Virus record (IMG/VR): IMGVR_UViG_3300036760_001539
Coordinates: 1-41,513 of that record
Source: a virus
Strand: one strand, 5' to 3'
DNA: 41,513 nt
Shown: one piece after another, positions 8,032 to 17,100 of the stretch
How the letters are laid out: every line of letters begins with the position of its first letter
Position numbering within the stretch: position 1 is the stretch's first letter
Made by a program: the position numbers and the translations under genes
The notes under the pieces: model-generated
The model's database searches: none
Told to the model about the DNA's origin: nothing
Seen by the model: the letters and a program-made list of their open reading frames with translations, nothing else

Positions 8032-10253
8032 TACTTGTTCAACCTCCGGACACGTGACGTCAGGTGCTTGTCAAATGTCGCTGCGTGCTTCACGAGCATC
8101 CGCTCGACGCCGTGTTGATCCACAGCGTGAATCACAGGAGCATAGGTGAAGGAGTGCGAGTTGCTCACAGGACCGCCTCCGGTGCCGCCTGCCATCCCGA
8201 AAGTGTCCTGCAAACCGCGAGAGATTGGCTCAGGGAGCACCATCTCATTCTCGTGAACCTTTGCCATACCCGTCTGGTCGACGATGCCTCCCTCGGCAAA
8301 GGAGCCGTATGAGGCTGCCGCAGCGAAAGCCGCCGCGCCCATAGCCGGAGCCGCCGCGTCAATCGGCCAAGGAGCCGCCGCCCAGGACGCTGTCATGTTG
8401 GCACCAGCCAACCCGGCTGCCGACATCGCGCCTGCTTTGTTGGTGGTCTCACCGATGACCTTGGCGAGCAGGTGTGTGATGATCCACTGCTCCAGCCACT
8501 GGACGAGCATTGAGATCATGCTCTCGAGGATCTGCATTGCTACGTTTCGCATCGCGTCGCCCAGGCTCTTGCCCTCAACGATCATCTTGGCGACGCCGTC
8601 GCCGAATCCCTTGGTGACCTGCTCGATGCTCTGCTGTAGGTTGACCCGGATGTCGCGGCCCAGGGTCTTGGTCTGGACTTCCATCTTGCTGAAGAAGTCG
8701 TGCCATGACGCCGCGTTCTTCCGAAGCTCAACGCCAATCTTGGAGAGTTCCTGCTGATACTTCGCCGTCTCCTGGTTCAGCTGCTTCTGGAGGATCAGTT
8801 TCTTGCTGTCGTCGGTCTGCGTGCTGATCTGCGTCTCGAGGTACTTCTTCTTGGCCTCGAACTCCTCACGCATGATCTTCTCGATGTCAGCCGCATACTG
8901 CTTCTCGGTGCTGAGACCAAGATGGTGGGCCGCCTCGACAGCGACACGCTCGCCAGACAGGTAGACCAGTTGAGCCGATAGTTGCTCCGCGAGAGCCGCG
9001 TTGCGGGCATTCTTCTCCGCTTCCGCCGCCGCCATAGCAGCGCGAACCCGCTCCACGAGTAATCCCTTGTAGTATGCCGTGTCCTGGAGACCCTTGGACT
9101 CTTCCTCTTTGATGGCCGCATCGATGGCCGCCACCCGAGCCGCCGTGCCCTCTTTGGTGGCAGCGATCTTCAGTTTCTCGCTCTCTTGCAGAGCGGAGAC
9201 CGCGTGGTCGTATGCGTCCTGCCAAGCCTTCTCCTGCTGGTCAATAGCCGCCTGTTGTTCCTTGGCCTGCTCCTTGATCCGCTTGTCCTCTTCCGCGCCC
9301 AGGGTCTTGTCGGTTGTCTCGACGGCAGCCGTGGTCTGGATGCTCTTCAGTTCCTGAATCTTCTTGCGTGCCTCGGTCTGTGTATGCAGAGCGTCAACCA
9401 GAACCTGCTCGCCTTCGATCTCCTTGTCGGTGATGCCCACGCCCAGCTTGCGCAGTTCAACGATGGCCTCTTCATACTTGGCATAGTTGCCCTGTTGCTT
9501 GCCCGTGATCATCTGGCTTTCGGCAGCCTGCTTCTGTAGAGCGAGGATGTGCTCCTCGCGGGCCACCTTGGCCTCCAGGAGTTTGTTGGCCTCGTCCTCT
9601 TTGCCTTCGGAGAGCAGCTTGTCGTATTGCGCCTTGAACTCTTCCAGGGAGTGGCGTGCGCCTTCCGAGCCGGAGCCAAAGTTGTACCAGTGTGTCTTCA
9701 GCTGTGCGAAGACCGCCTCCGATACCTTGGACAGCACGTCGAACTGCGTCATCAAGTCTTTGAGGGATGCGTGGTCGATCAGTTCAAGCTGCTTCTTGAG
9801 AGCCTCAAGGTGCTTGCCCGCGAGTTCATCCACGTGGATGCCCGCCTGCAATAGCTTGTCGTCCAGGTCACCTAGAACTTTGTTGGATGTGACGCCAAAC
9901 TCGGATTGAGCCTTGGCGAGCTTCTCCGCCTCTTCACGAAGGGAGATGAGATGCTTGATGAGGATGGCCGCGCCAACCGCGATGGCAAGGAATGGGAACG
10001 CTGCTTCGAGAGCCGCACCGACCGGGCCGATGCTGGCGATGAACGAACTGACGGCACGCGGTAGGTGGACGCCGAAACCTTCGCCCAACAGCATGACGGA
10101 GTGCCGTGCCTCCATCATGGAGTAACTGGCCTTCTCGCCAGCTTGCTGGGCTGAATTACCGAACTGGTCTAACTGCGACCGTGCTTCGTCCAGGGTGAAC
10201 GTGGCTTGGCCGTTTACAACATCGACCGCGAGGGTGCCGACCAAGACGCTCAT
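8031..10253 (-). CDS. Tail tape measure protein
   Basis: 740 residues, ATG at 10253 just after the chaperone stop codon. The N-terminus pairs with a short region of repeats; hydrophobic segments lie around residues 70-105 (FIASIGPVGAALEA, FPFLAIAVGAAILI), followed by a long, charged, helical region full of Lys, Glu and Ala from about residue 110 to 560 that should form coiled coils. The C-terminal part has Gly/Ala-rich hydrophobic stretches near 610-660. Size, composition and position right after the frameshifted tail chaperones identify it. Tape measure length sets tail length; at roughly 1.5 angstrom per residue this would suggest a tail near 110 nm. Confidence 0.9.
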   Translation of the reverse strand: MSVLVGTLAVDVVNGQATFTLDEARSQLDQFGNSAQQAGEKASYSMMEARHSVMLLGEGFGVHLPRAVSSFIASIGPVGAALEAAFPFLAIAVGAAILIKHLISLREEAEKLAKAQSEFGVTSNKVLGDLDDKLLQAGIHVDELAGKHLEALKKQLELIDHASLKDLMTQFDVLSKVSEAVFAQLKTHWYNFGSGSEGARHSLEEFKAQYDKLLSEGKEDEANKLLEAKVAREEHILALQKQAAESQMITGKQQGNYAKYEEAIVELRKLGVGITDKEIEGEQVLVDALHTQTEARKKIQELKSIQTTAAVETTDKTLGAEEDKRIKEQAKEQQAAIDQQEKAWQDAYDHAVSALQESEKLKIAATKEGTAARVAAIDAAIKEEESKGLQDTAYYKGLLVERVRAAMAAAEAEKNARNAALAEQLSAQLVYLSGERVAVEAAHHLGLSTEKQYAADIEKIMREEFEAKKKYLETQISTQTDDSKKLILQKQLNQETAKYQQELSKIGVELRKNAASWHDFFSKMEVQTKTLGRDIRVNLQQSIEQVTKGFGDGVAKMIVEGKSLGDAMRNVAMQILESMISMLVQWLEQWIITHLLAKVIGETTNKAGAMSAAGLAGANMTASWAAAPWPIDAAAPAMGAAAFAAAASYGSFAEGGIVDQTGMAKVHENEMVLPEPISRGLQDTFGMAGGTGGGPVSNSHSFTYAPVIHAVDQHGVERMLVKHAATFDKHLTSRVRRLNK

Positions 10254-10256
10254 GTG

Positions 10257-10984
10257 TTACTCCTTCAGGACCGCAGCCAATGCCGCCTTGTTGTTCTCAA
10301 GTTCCTCCGCTTTGCGTTCCTCGTCGGTCTCGAGATTTTCATCGCGCACATAGTCAAACGGTGTCCAAATCTTGTCGCTCTTTTCCAGGCGATGCGCGTT
10401 GCGATAGTCGGCAGCGACCAGCGACGTTGCGAAACACTGATACCGGAACGCCACCTCTTGCCGCTTCCGCAGAGCCTTGAACTGCGCCGGGGTCAGGTTC
10501 CAAAACTGTTCGTCAGTCAGACCGAGGTCATAGACTGCGATTGCCCAGAAGTCTTCCCAGCTGCGCGGTTCGCTCTCTAGGCTGCGGAGCCGACCGCGTC
10601 CCCGTTTTTTGATTCACCCTTGCCTTGTTCGGCAAGAGCCGCCTTGATCTTGTCCGACACGCCAGGGAAGAACATGTCAAACAGAGCCTGTTGAAGAGGT
10701 CCCTGGACGTCCGGGTTGAGCGTCTCTTCGATGTGCTCCTTGGTGACGTCGGGGTGGAACTTCATCAGGCCGCAATACACCAGCGCGGGTGTCTGCGAAG
10801 ACTTGATGTGTTTCCACTGCTGCCAATCCTTCAGATCGATGCCGAGTTCTTCCTCAGCACGCCGGATGGCCCGGTAGTCATAGACCAGTTTGAAGTTCTC
10901 GACGACAGGGTTGCCGTTGGGGTCCTCAGAGTTGAGGACGAAGTTGATGTACGGAGTTACTGGGCTGTTGATCGCGAGAGTCAT
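10257..10984 (-). CDS. Tail assembly chaperone, long frameshift form (G-T-like)
   Basis: This product reads the 10577..10984 frame to the slippery site at 10604-10610, then continues in the -1 frame to a TAA at 10257; about 242 residues in total. After the shift the sequence includes SWEDFWAIAVYDLGL and FWNLTPAQFKALRKRQE, and the FW.LTP..F..L pattern is typical of the second half of tail assembly chaperones. In lambda and many siphoviruses, short (G) and long (GT) forms made by -1 frameshifting bind the tape measure protein before the tube polymerises. The tape measure gene follows directly. No independent start with a good ribosome site precedes the second half, which supports the frameshift. 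Confidence 0.85.
10577..10984 (-). CDS. Tail assembly chaperone, short form (G-like)
   Basis: Start ATG at 10984 is preferred because GGAG lies six bases before it; an upstream TTG at 10996 has no such site. 135 residues, ending at TAG. Features are an N-terminal beta region, the segment YDYRAIRRAEEELGIDL, and a C-terminal acidic/Lys-rich tail GKGESKNGDAVGSAA where the frameshift occurs. It lies between the tail tube gene and the tape measure gene, the fixed place of gpG-like chaperones. Most ribosomes should stop here; a fraction shift to make the longer partner. Confidence 0.85.
   Translation of the reverse strand: MTLAINSPVTPYINFVLNSEDPNGNPVVENFKLVYDYRAIRRAEEELGIDLKDWQQWKHIKSSQTPALVYCGLMKFHPDVTKEHIEETLNPDVQGPLQQALFDMFFPGVSDKIKAALAEQGKGESKNGDAVGSAA
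10604..10610 (-). promoter_or_regulatory. Programmed -1 ribosomal frameshift site (A AAA AAC)
   Basis: On the coding strand the heptamer A AAA AAC lies in the exact zero-frame phase required (TCA AAA AAC), near the end of the short chaperone frame. Slipping back one base joins the short frame to an open -1 frame that encodes the conserved second half of the chaperone. This is the canonical slippery sequence used by phage tail chaperone genes. Confidence 0.88.
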
Positions 10985-11044
10985 AGTCTTCTCCAAGGCA
11001 CACTTAGTGCCCGGTCAGTTTCAGCACGAGGGAACGTGGCCGAA

Positions 11045-11449
11045 TTAGCTGGCGGAGTAGACCTTCGGACCGCTGATCTTGATCTTCAGCGTGAACTCGC
11101 CAGCCTTGTCGAGCGGTGCAGCCTCGTCCAAGCCAGTGATCATGCCGTTGAAAGTCAGGAGACCGAGGGAGTTCGGGAGCGTGTGCACCCAAACCGCGAC
11201 GACACCCTTGTTGGTCTCGAGAGCTTCTTTCGAAGTCTCGCCGGGATACCAGATGCCCTTCACCGTGCACTCACCAGCGTCTTTCAACGCGGGGATGAAC
11301 GTGCGATAGCCGCTTGCAGCAGCCGCATCGGTTGTATCCGGGGTGTCAACCTTGTTACCCGAATAGGTAACATCGGAGATGTGGAGCAGAGTGGTGGAGC
11401 CGAACTTGATTTCTTGCCCGACGCCGACGAACGAAGCAGGAGTAGCCAT
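11045..11449 (-). CDS. Major tail tube protein
   Basis: 134 residues, start ATG at 11449 after GAGGGAACAAAGAT. The sequence begins MATPASFVGVGQEIKFG and contains VTYSGNKVDTPDTTD and the closing strand EFTLKIKISGPKVYS, the pattern of lambda gpV/TP901-1-type tube proteins (a beta-sandwich that forms stacked hexamer rings). It lies downstream of the tail terminator gene and upstream of the tail chaperones, the standard order. It should be abundantly made. Confidence 0.85.
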   Translation of the reverse strand: MATPASFVGVGQEIKFGSTTLLHISDVTYSGNKVDTPDTTDAAAASGYRTFIPALKDAGECTVKGIWYPGETSKEALETNKGVVAVWVHTLPNSLGLLTFNGMITGLDEAAPLDKAGEFTLKIKISGPKVYSAS

Positions 11450-11482
11450 ATCTTTGTTCCCTCTTGTTGCTGAATTTCTTTC

Positions 11483-11647
11483 TTAGCGCGGTGACCGGGT
11501 GGTTGTCCGCCTGGTTATAGATACCGCCCAGAAAGTGTGATTATTGCGACGACTCTTCATCTCCTCGGGACTGGGTGCACCCGTGACGGTGTACGTGTCC
11601 AGAAGAGGATCTTCAAGATCTGGATCGAGTTTGTGCGAGGCTTCCAC
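11483..11647 (-). CDS. Possible 54-residue protein between tail terminator and tail tube genes
   Basis: A GTG at 11647 stands five bases behind a CGGAG ribosome site and opens a 54-codon frame (MEASHKLDPDLEDPLLDTYT...), ending in TAA at 11483. It fills most of the 210-base gap and starts 12 bases after the tail terminator stop. The product is acidic at its N-terminus and Arg/Thr-rich at its C-terminus, with no recognised family. The repeated late-region motif (11515-11542) lies inside it, so the gap could instead be regulatory. Confidence 0.35.
   Translation of the reverse strand: MEASHKLDPDLEDPLLDTYTVTGAPSPEEMKSRRNNHTFWAVSITRRTTTRSPR
11515..11542 (-). promoter_or_regulatory. Copy 1 of a repeated promoter- or operator-like motif
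   Basis: Read on the minus strand this has the form AATCAC, 12 bases, GGTATCTATAA. It shares both blocks and nearly the same spacing with the motifs at 18884-18912 and 24231-24258. Here it is 66 bases upstream of the tail tube start, so a transcript starting just after TATAA would carry a normal leader. Confidence 0.45.
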
Positions 11648-11659
11648 GGATACTCCGTG

Positions 11660-12073
11660 TTACGACTCTTTGTAGAACACACTCACTTGCACCAAGACGC
11701 GAAAGTCGATGGTCTTCATCGCCGTCGGAACGAACGGTGGATCAGTCTCGAAGTCGATCAGGCAAGCCTGAACGAACGTGTTGTCGGCATCCGACAGGGT
11801 CTGATTCTTGAAGTTCTGGAGGACCGCCCGTACCGCCTTGGCGACCTTGCGCGCCTCGGTAGCAGACGTGCCGCTGTAGCAGTCAAACTGGAACCGGGCC
11901 AGCCTGTAGCCTGTGGAGCCTTCGGTGTCTTTGGTGTCCAGCGCGGTGCCGATGTGATAGACGATGTACGGTGACTTGAGACCTTTGACCATGCCCACGG
12001 GCACAATCTCGCCCGTCAGCGCGGACAGCGCGGTGTCGGCTCGCAGCAGCGTTACGATTCCTTCAGTGATCAT
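11660..12073 (-). CDS. Tail terminator/completion protein, DUF3168-like
   Basis: 137 residues; its ATG overlaps the upstream stop as ATGA. The sequence MITEGIVTLLRADTALSALTG, followed by PYIVYHIG and later RFQFDCYSGTSATEARKVAKAVRAVL, is the DUF3168 pattern (gp17-like tail completion proteins), in which a small alpha/beta fold forms the hexameric ring that ends tail tube growth and joins the head. The position between the HK97 gp10-like gene and the tail tube gene fits. Confidence 0.8.
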   Translation of the reverse strand: MITEGIVTLLRADTALSALTGEIVPVGMVKGLKSPYIVYHIGTALDTKDTEGSTGYRLARFQFDCYSGTSATEARKVAKAVRAVLQNFKNQTLSDADNTFVQACLIDFETDPPFVPTAMKTIDFRVLVQVSVFYKES

Positions 12074-12516
12074 TCTTCAATCTCCTCGGACAAGCCAGCC
12101 TGGATAGCTGCCATCAGGTCCTGATATGTCTTCCGGTCGAGCAACTGGCGAACCTTGTCGATGTACGCTTGCAGAGCATCCTTGCTGGAGGCATCGAAAG
12201 ACTTCTGCATCCAGTGGTCGCCCGCCATGAACTTGGTGCCAAACTCGTGGAACCGACCGATGTAGTTCCACTTCTTGTCGGGTCCGATGAAGATGTGCAA
12301 GCTGTCGGAGTTGGCACCCTTCACCTGAATACCGAGTGACTCCAGCAGAGCACCAGACTCCACGGGAACCGTCTCCTGCATCGCCGCCAACAGAACCTTG
12401 GCCGCCGCCCGTGACCCAGTGCGCATCATGGCGCGGGCCGTCTTGGGGTCAGAGAGTTCCTCCAGCCTGCGCTTGAGTTCCTCGAGACCTTGCACTTTGA
12501 CAATGACATCGGGCAT
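12070..12516 (-). CDS. HK97 gp10-like head-tail joining protein
   Basis: Start ATG at 12516 (TAATG with the preceding gene), 148 residues. The segment GLEELKRRLEELSD, then AARAMMRTGSRAAAKVLLAAM-like helix (residues 26-46) and ETVPVESGALLESLGI with HEFGT, is the standard signature of the HK97 gp10 family, thought to act as a tail-completion or head-tail joining component. A downstream DUF3168 gene, joined by ATGA, is its usual partner. The longer frame upstream of 12516 is unlikely to be translated. Confidence 0.85.
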   Translation of the reverse strand: MPDVIVKVQGLEELKRRLEELSDPKTARAMMRTGSRAAAKVLLAAMQETVPVESGALLESLGIQVKGANSDSLHIFIGPDKKWNYIGRFHEFGTKFMAGDHWMQKSFDASSKDALQAYIDKVRQLLDRKTYQDLMAAIQAGLSEEIEE

Positions 12517-12890
12517 TAGAGCTTCGCCTTGATGACCTCGATGCCCGTGAGGATTTCTCCCTGCACCCGGTCGTCGTCCTTGATGTGTTCGTGGAGACCA
12601 GCCTGCATCTGGACCAGCGACTGGCACATGATGTTCTGGTTAGCCATCAGTCCCTTGTGGACCTCGGCCAAATCACAGATGGCGGTGGCCGCCCGGTTAA
12701 CGTCCGTCTGGACGTGTGTCATATGGTTGTCCACAGCCTTCGCGAGATAGCCTTCGAAGCTGACCGCGATACGGTTGAACCAATTGCCGAGAGCCTTCTT
12801 CGCGGTGAAATAGATTTTGCCGAGGGTGAGAGCGAGACCGCCCCAGGCGGCCCAGTACTTTGCAACCTCGTAAGCTGTGTGCCAATTCAT
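12516..12890 (-). CDS. Membrane-anchored coiled-coil protein, possibly holin- or virion-associated
   Basis: ATG at 12890 is preferred over the GTG at 12920, as GGAAAG stands in good spacing; 124 residues. One hydrophobic segment lies near residues 10-30 (YWAAWGGLALTLGKIYF), followed by amphipathic helix rich in His, Asp and Gln up to the C-terminus. No enzyme motif. It lies between the fibre genes and the head-tail joining gene. A small membrane protein with a long soluble helix could be a holin partner or a phage membrane protein; no family was recognised. Confidence 0.6.
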   Translation of the reverse strand: MNWHTAYEVAKYWAAWGGLALTLGKIYFTAKKALGNWFNRIAVSFEGYLAKAVDNHMTHVQTDVNRAATAICDLAEVHKGLMANQNIMCQSLVQMQAGLHEHIKDDDRVQGEILTGIEVIKAKL

Positions 12891-12953
12891 ATGCGTCTTT
12901 CCGTTCGTGAGTTGAACCACGGTGTTTCTACATCAATGAGGTGTAGCCTCCGG

Positions 12954-14185
12954 TTATCTGCGTTCAAGCCAAGTGATCTGGCTGTTGACAGAAACGCTGC
13001 CCGTGAACGCGGTGCAGGCGAGGGTCAGCATGTCTTGTCCGGAACCCGCGATGTCGAGACCGATGGGTACAAGACCAGTGAGTGAATCGATGTTGGAGCC
13101 GCGTGCTGTGTCGGTTGAACCAGAGACGAAGCCAGAAGCAACCTCGGTACCGCCCGTGACAGTAGTTCCGGCAACATCGAACTCCACACCACTCTGTTGG
13201 CGTCCGCAGACGTCCAAGCCGGGGAGCCGCCTAACGTGGCGTTGTGGATGAGTTCCCAGTAGACAGTACCGCTGGAAGCAATGACAGTGATGTCAACCGG
13301 AACGATCGACATACGGTTGGTCAGACTGTTGAATGTCGTCTTAGGACGGATCGAGAGGACGGCCCGCTTGGTGGAGACCGAGATAGACGTGATTTCGTTT
13401 GATGCGTTGAAGTTGAGACCAGCCGGGAACTCTTGTCCGCCTTCCGATTGAACGCTGCCACAGATGGCAGTCATGGATGTCGTACCCGATGCCGTGCCCG
13501 TGTTGTGAATCTCCCAGCGAATGGGCAGGCACGCCGTGTTCATCCAGGGAACCGTCAGGACGTTGGCGTTGAGAACCTGATGGACGTAGATCAATGTGCC
13601 GGCGATGATCAAACCGAATCGCACACGGCCCACTCCCAGCCACTGGAAATCGATGACAAAGATTTGCGTCTTGGTCGCGTCCAGGGTGACGCCGGAGGGG
13701 TTGGCCGCGCCGCCCGCGCCGGACATTGTGTCGAGGTTCCAGGAAGCCTGGGCCACGAACGTATCAACCGGGGAGCCGGATGTGTTGGTGCGAACCGTGA
13801 CGCCCAGACCGTTGTTCTGGTCGAAGAAAAGACCGTTGTTGACGTCGTAGTATCCGATCTGCGAACGGACATTGGCCTTCGCCGCGCCGATGATGCCCGT
13901 CATCTGGATGAATTGCGACTTGCCCGGCTGATAGATGTTGTAAGAGCGTTGCTGGAGGATGCTGCCGTCGCCAGACGTGTTGCCGCCCGTGGCGAGGGTG
14001 ACACTGGAGACGTTCGTGGTCTTCACGCCCGTACCCGCGCCAACGTTCAGCACCTGCATGAGCAGAGGATTCGCGTCATACGTGAAGTTGACGATGAACA
14101 GGTTCTGCGGTTGCGACACACGGCCACGCCCGAAGGCATCTGCCTGCGTCGAACCGAAGACGACCGGGTTTGTTAGGTAAGCCAT
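12954..14185 (-). CDS. Fibre-like structural protein with a frame break near 13181-13198
   Basis: The ATG at 14185 follows AAGGAACAAT. The uninterrupted frame ends at 13025 after 386 residues, but beyond about residue 330 it turns into an implausible Ser/Leu/Pro-rich tail. In the -1 frame the sequence instead continues as VEFDVAGTTVTGGTEVASG, then a run ending SVNSQITWLERR and TAA at 12954, which is the expected beta-rich C-terminus. Removing an AG from AACAGAGTGG restores one 408-410 residue frame. Either a recent mutation truncated the protein, an error is present, or the ribosome shifts; no canonical slippery site is seen. The N-terminal part (residues 1-300) reads as a phage structural, fibre- or decoration-like protein. 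Confidence 0.6.
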
Positions 14186-14193
14186 ATTGTTCC

Positions 14194-17100
14194 TTAGAAG
14201 ATCTGCCAGTTCGTGCCGTCGTACATCACGTCGATGGACTGATTGACCGTGTTGATAGATACGCTTGCAGCATCGTCAATTAAGCCGGAAGCCGGAGTGA
14301 TGGTCAGAGTTCCCGCCTTGCACTTGAGCCGGAAGACCTTGCCCGTGACCTGTGAAGCTGGCAGGGTTGCTGTCGCTGTGGCTGTGAACTGAACCGCGAA
14401 GTCGTCAACGGTCAGGGTGTAGTTACCACTCTTGGAGACGAAGGACGCAGACTGTCCGCCGGAGCCGACGATGGTGCCTGTGTTGGTGACGGCAAATTTG
14501 CGTGTCGTGCCCGCCGCGCCTGCTTGGAAATCCAGGAAGTAATGCGGGCCGGGACTCAGAGCCGTCTCAACGTTGTTGACCAGAATGTTGGTGTAGACAC
14601 CCAGACCTTGCTGAGTCGCGGTTCCGGTATCCGTCGTCAGCGTGATGTTGCCCGTGGTCTTGGCATACGTGACGTAGTTGCAAGTCACCGTGCCCGTCTC
14701 AGCCGTGGAAGCCTGGGTTCCGTGGCTGGTCGGGTCAGTGAACTGCATCTGAGTGGCGTTGTTGGTACCAGACAGTTTGACAACCTTGCCGTTGAGCCAG
14801 GTACCAACCGTCAAGCCAGTTAGATAGACATAGTCGTTTGTGACGTTGGCGTTGCCTGAGCAAGCCAGAGTGACCAAGTTGCCAGCAGACTCCGTGATGT
14901 TTGTGATGGTGACGTTGACTCGAGCGACGCTGCCTGTGACAGTCTGGGAACCGTTGACTGCCGTGTTCGTGCCAGCGGTGATTACAAGGTTCGTTGCGCC
15001 GTTGGTGAAAGCTGCCGTGGTGGAGAAAACCACAGTGACAACGTTCGTGACAACCTGAACACCCGCGATGGTTCCCGAGATCAACGCCTGGTTGATTGTG
15101 GGGTTGATAAACAGCGACTGATAGTTACCCGTGCCATACACAGGAATGAAGGTGCTCGGGTTCGGCATGCCTGAGCCGACAATGCCCAAAGCCATGAGGG
15201 TGTGGTCACCAGCTATGTTGGTTGCTGGACCGATGTTGTTTGAGCTACCGCCAAAGCTGAAACCAGCTGAACCTTGTGTGCCTGCCGAACGGTTGATGGT
15301 CGTGTAGGCATGCTTAAACGTGAACCCCGACTGGATTGCTCCGCAGTCTACATAGACCATCTGGTTGCCCTGGCTGTTGTCGGCAGTCTGGAGGTTGAAG
15401 TGGGCTATTCCACCCTGGATGCATTTGAGGTGCGTTTGAGCACCGCCAGAAGGCATGAACGTCAAGATGGCTCCGCTGCCAGCAGTTCCCGGACCGAATC
15501 CCCATCCCGCATTTTGCGAACTGCCCGTGATGGGTGCTGTGGCCTGCGTGGCCGTCGGAGCAAGGCCAGTAGGGATAACAATCTGGGGAACCACTGACCC
15601 AGTATGGGTAATGACCAACTGAGCCTTCGGATTGCTCTGTGTCGCCGTGCCTGTGCAAGCGACGGAGTTCAAGAGACCGTGGGATGTCGGGTCTACGAAC
15701 GTGATGGTGTTGGCCGGAGCCGTGACGACCGTGGCGTGCTGACCATTCAGCCAAGCTGCCTGGGTCAAACTGGTGAAGGTGACCACGTCACCAACAACGA
15801 AGTTGTGGCCCGTGACCGTCAACGTGACGGTGAAGCCAGCCGTCTCAGCCGCGTTCGTTACAGCGAAAGACTTGGAAGCCGCGATGACGTTTTGGAAGGA
15901 CCAGCCATCCAAAGCATCGGCTCCGTCCTGGAAGTACCGTCCATTGATGTTCAGAATCGGCGATGACTGGTTGGTGCCGCCCGCGACAGCCGCCGTGATG
16001 TTGGACCAGATCCAGTTGGTCGCCGCCGTGTGTGTGAAGGTCGTGTTGCGGGTCGTCTGCGCGAGCGTGAGGTCAGCGGTAGCCGCAACCAGGTCACTCC
16101 ACTTGCCAGATGTGGCAATGGCTGTCAAACCGGAGACACGAGCAACCGGGACGATGCCGTTGGTCAAAGTGCCCGTGATGTCCACCTTGAACAGATGGAC
16201 GGAGTTGGTCGCGTCCTTGAAGTCGATGAAAGTTCCCGTGGGAGCAACGTCAGTCTTCCGAGACGCCGTGAGGATGTCATCGCCGTTGTTGAACTGGGCA
16301 AAATCCAAGCTGTTCAACGGAGTGATCAGGCTGGCAGAGATGTTGCCCATGCCATCGTCTTCAAGATTGACAATGCCGTCTCCGCTTCTGAAGTTGAGAC
16401 CGCTGTACGAACTTCCGGCGAAGGTTAACGGAGGGTTGGTCAGGTCAGCGAAGTCGGGTTGCGTCTCGCTGAATGTTCCGGACGCCGCATCGTAGGAATG
16501 AAGCCACTTGTGGGATGAGCCTGTGATACTGGAGGCCAAGATGAGCAGAACCGTGCCTGTCTGACCATTGACGGTCTGAACAGGAGCAGCCGGGGTGAGC
16601 AACTCGAGCCAGTCCGCCAAGGCAGTCGGATCGCCGCCCGCCTTGAGGATGAAGTTCTTGTTGATGTCGGTGCGGATCGCAACGTCGCCTTCTTCCGCGA
16701 CCAGAGCCAGCATCGCAGCCTGACTGCCCACAACGTTGGGTTTCGTGATGGCGAGTGGCGGGAGATAGGCATTCGGGATGAGAGAGTTGGCGTCCAGGGC
16801 AACATAGCCGTTGGGCTGACCCTTCTCACTCAGCAACTGCCGAGCGGAGTCTCCGGAGGCTCTCGTGCCTGCCTCGGTAGCGACGATTCCAGCAGCGTAT
16901 CCTTCCGCCGTGGATTGAGCTGTGGCCGCCGCGCCAGCCGGGTCGTATGCAGCGTTGGCCCGGATGACTTCAGCGGAGATCTTGGTGTCGGTATAGCCTT
17001 CCGCCGTCGCCAGGGTTGCTGCATCTTGTGCGTCGACATAGACGACTGTGGCCGTGCCTGAAGGGACATGCGAATCGGTATAGGCTTCAGCCGCCGCGAG

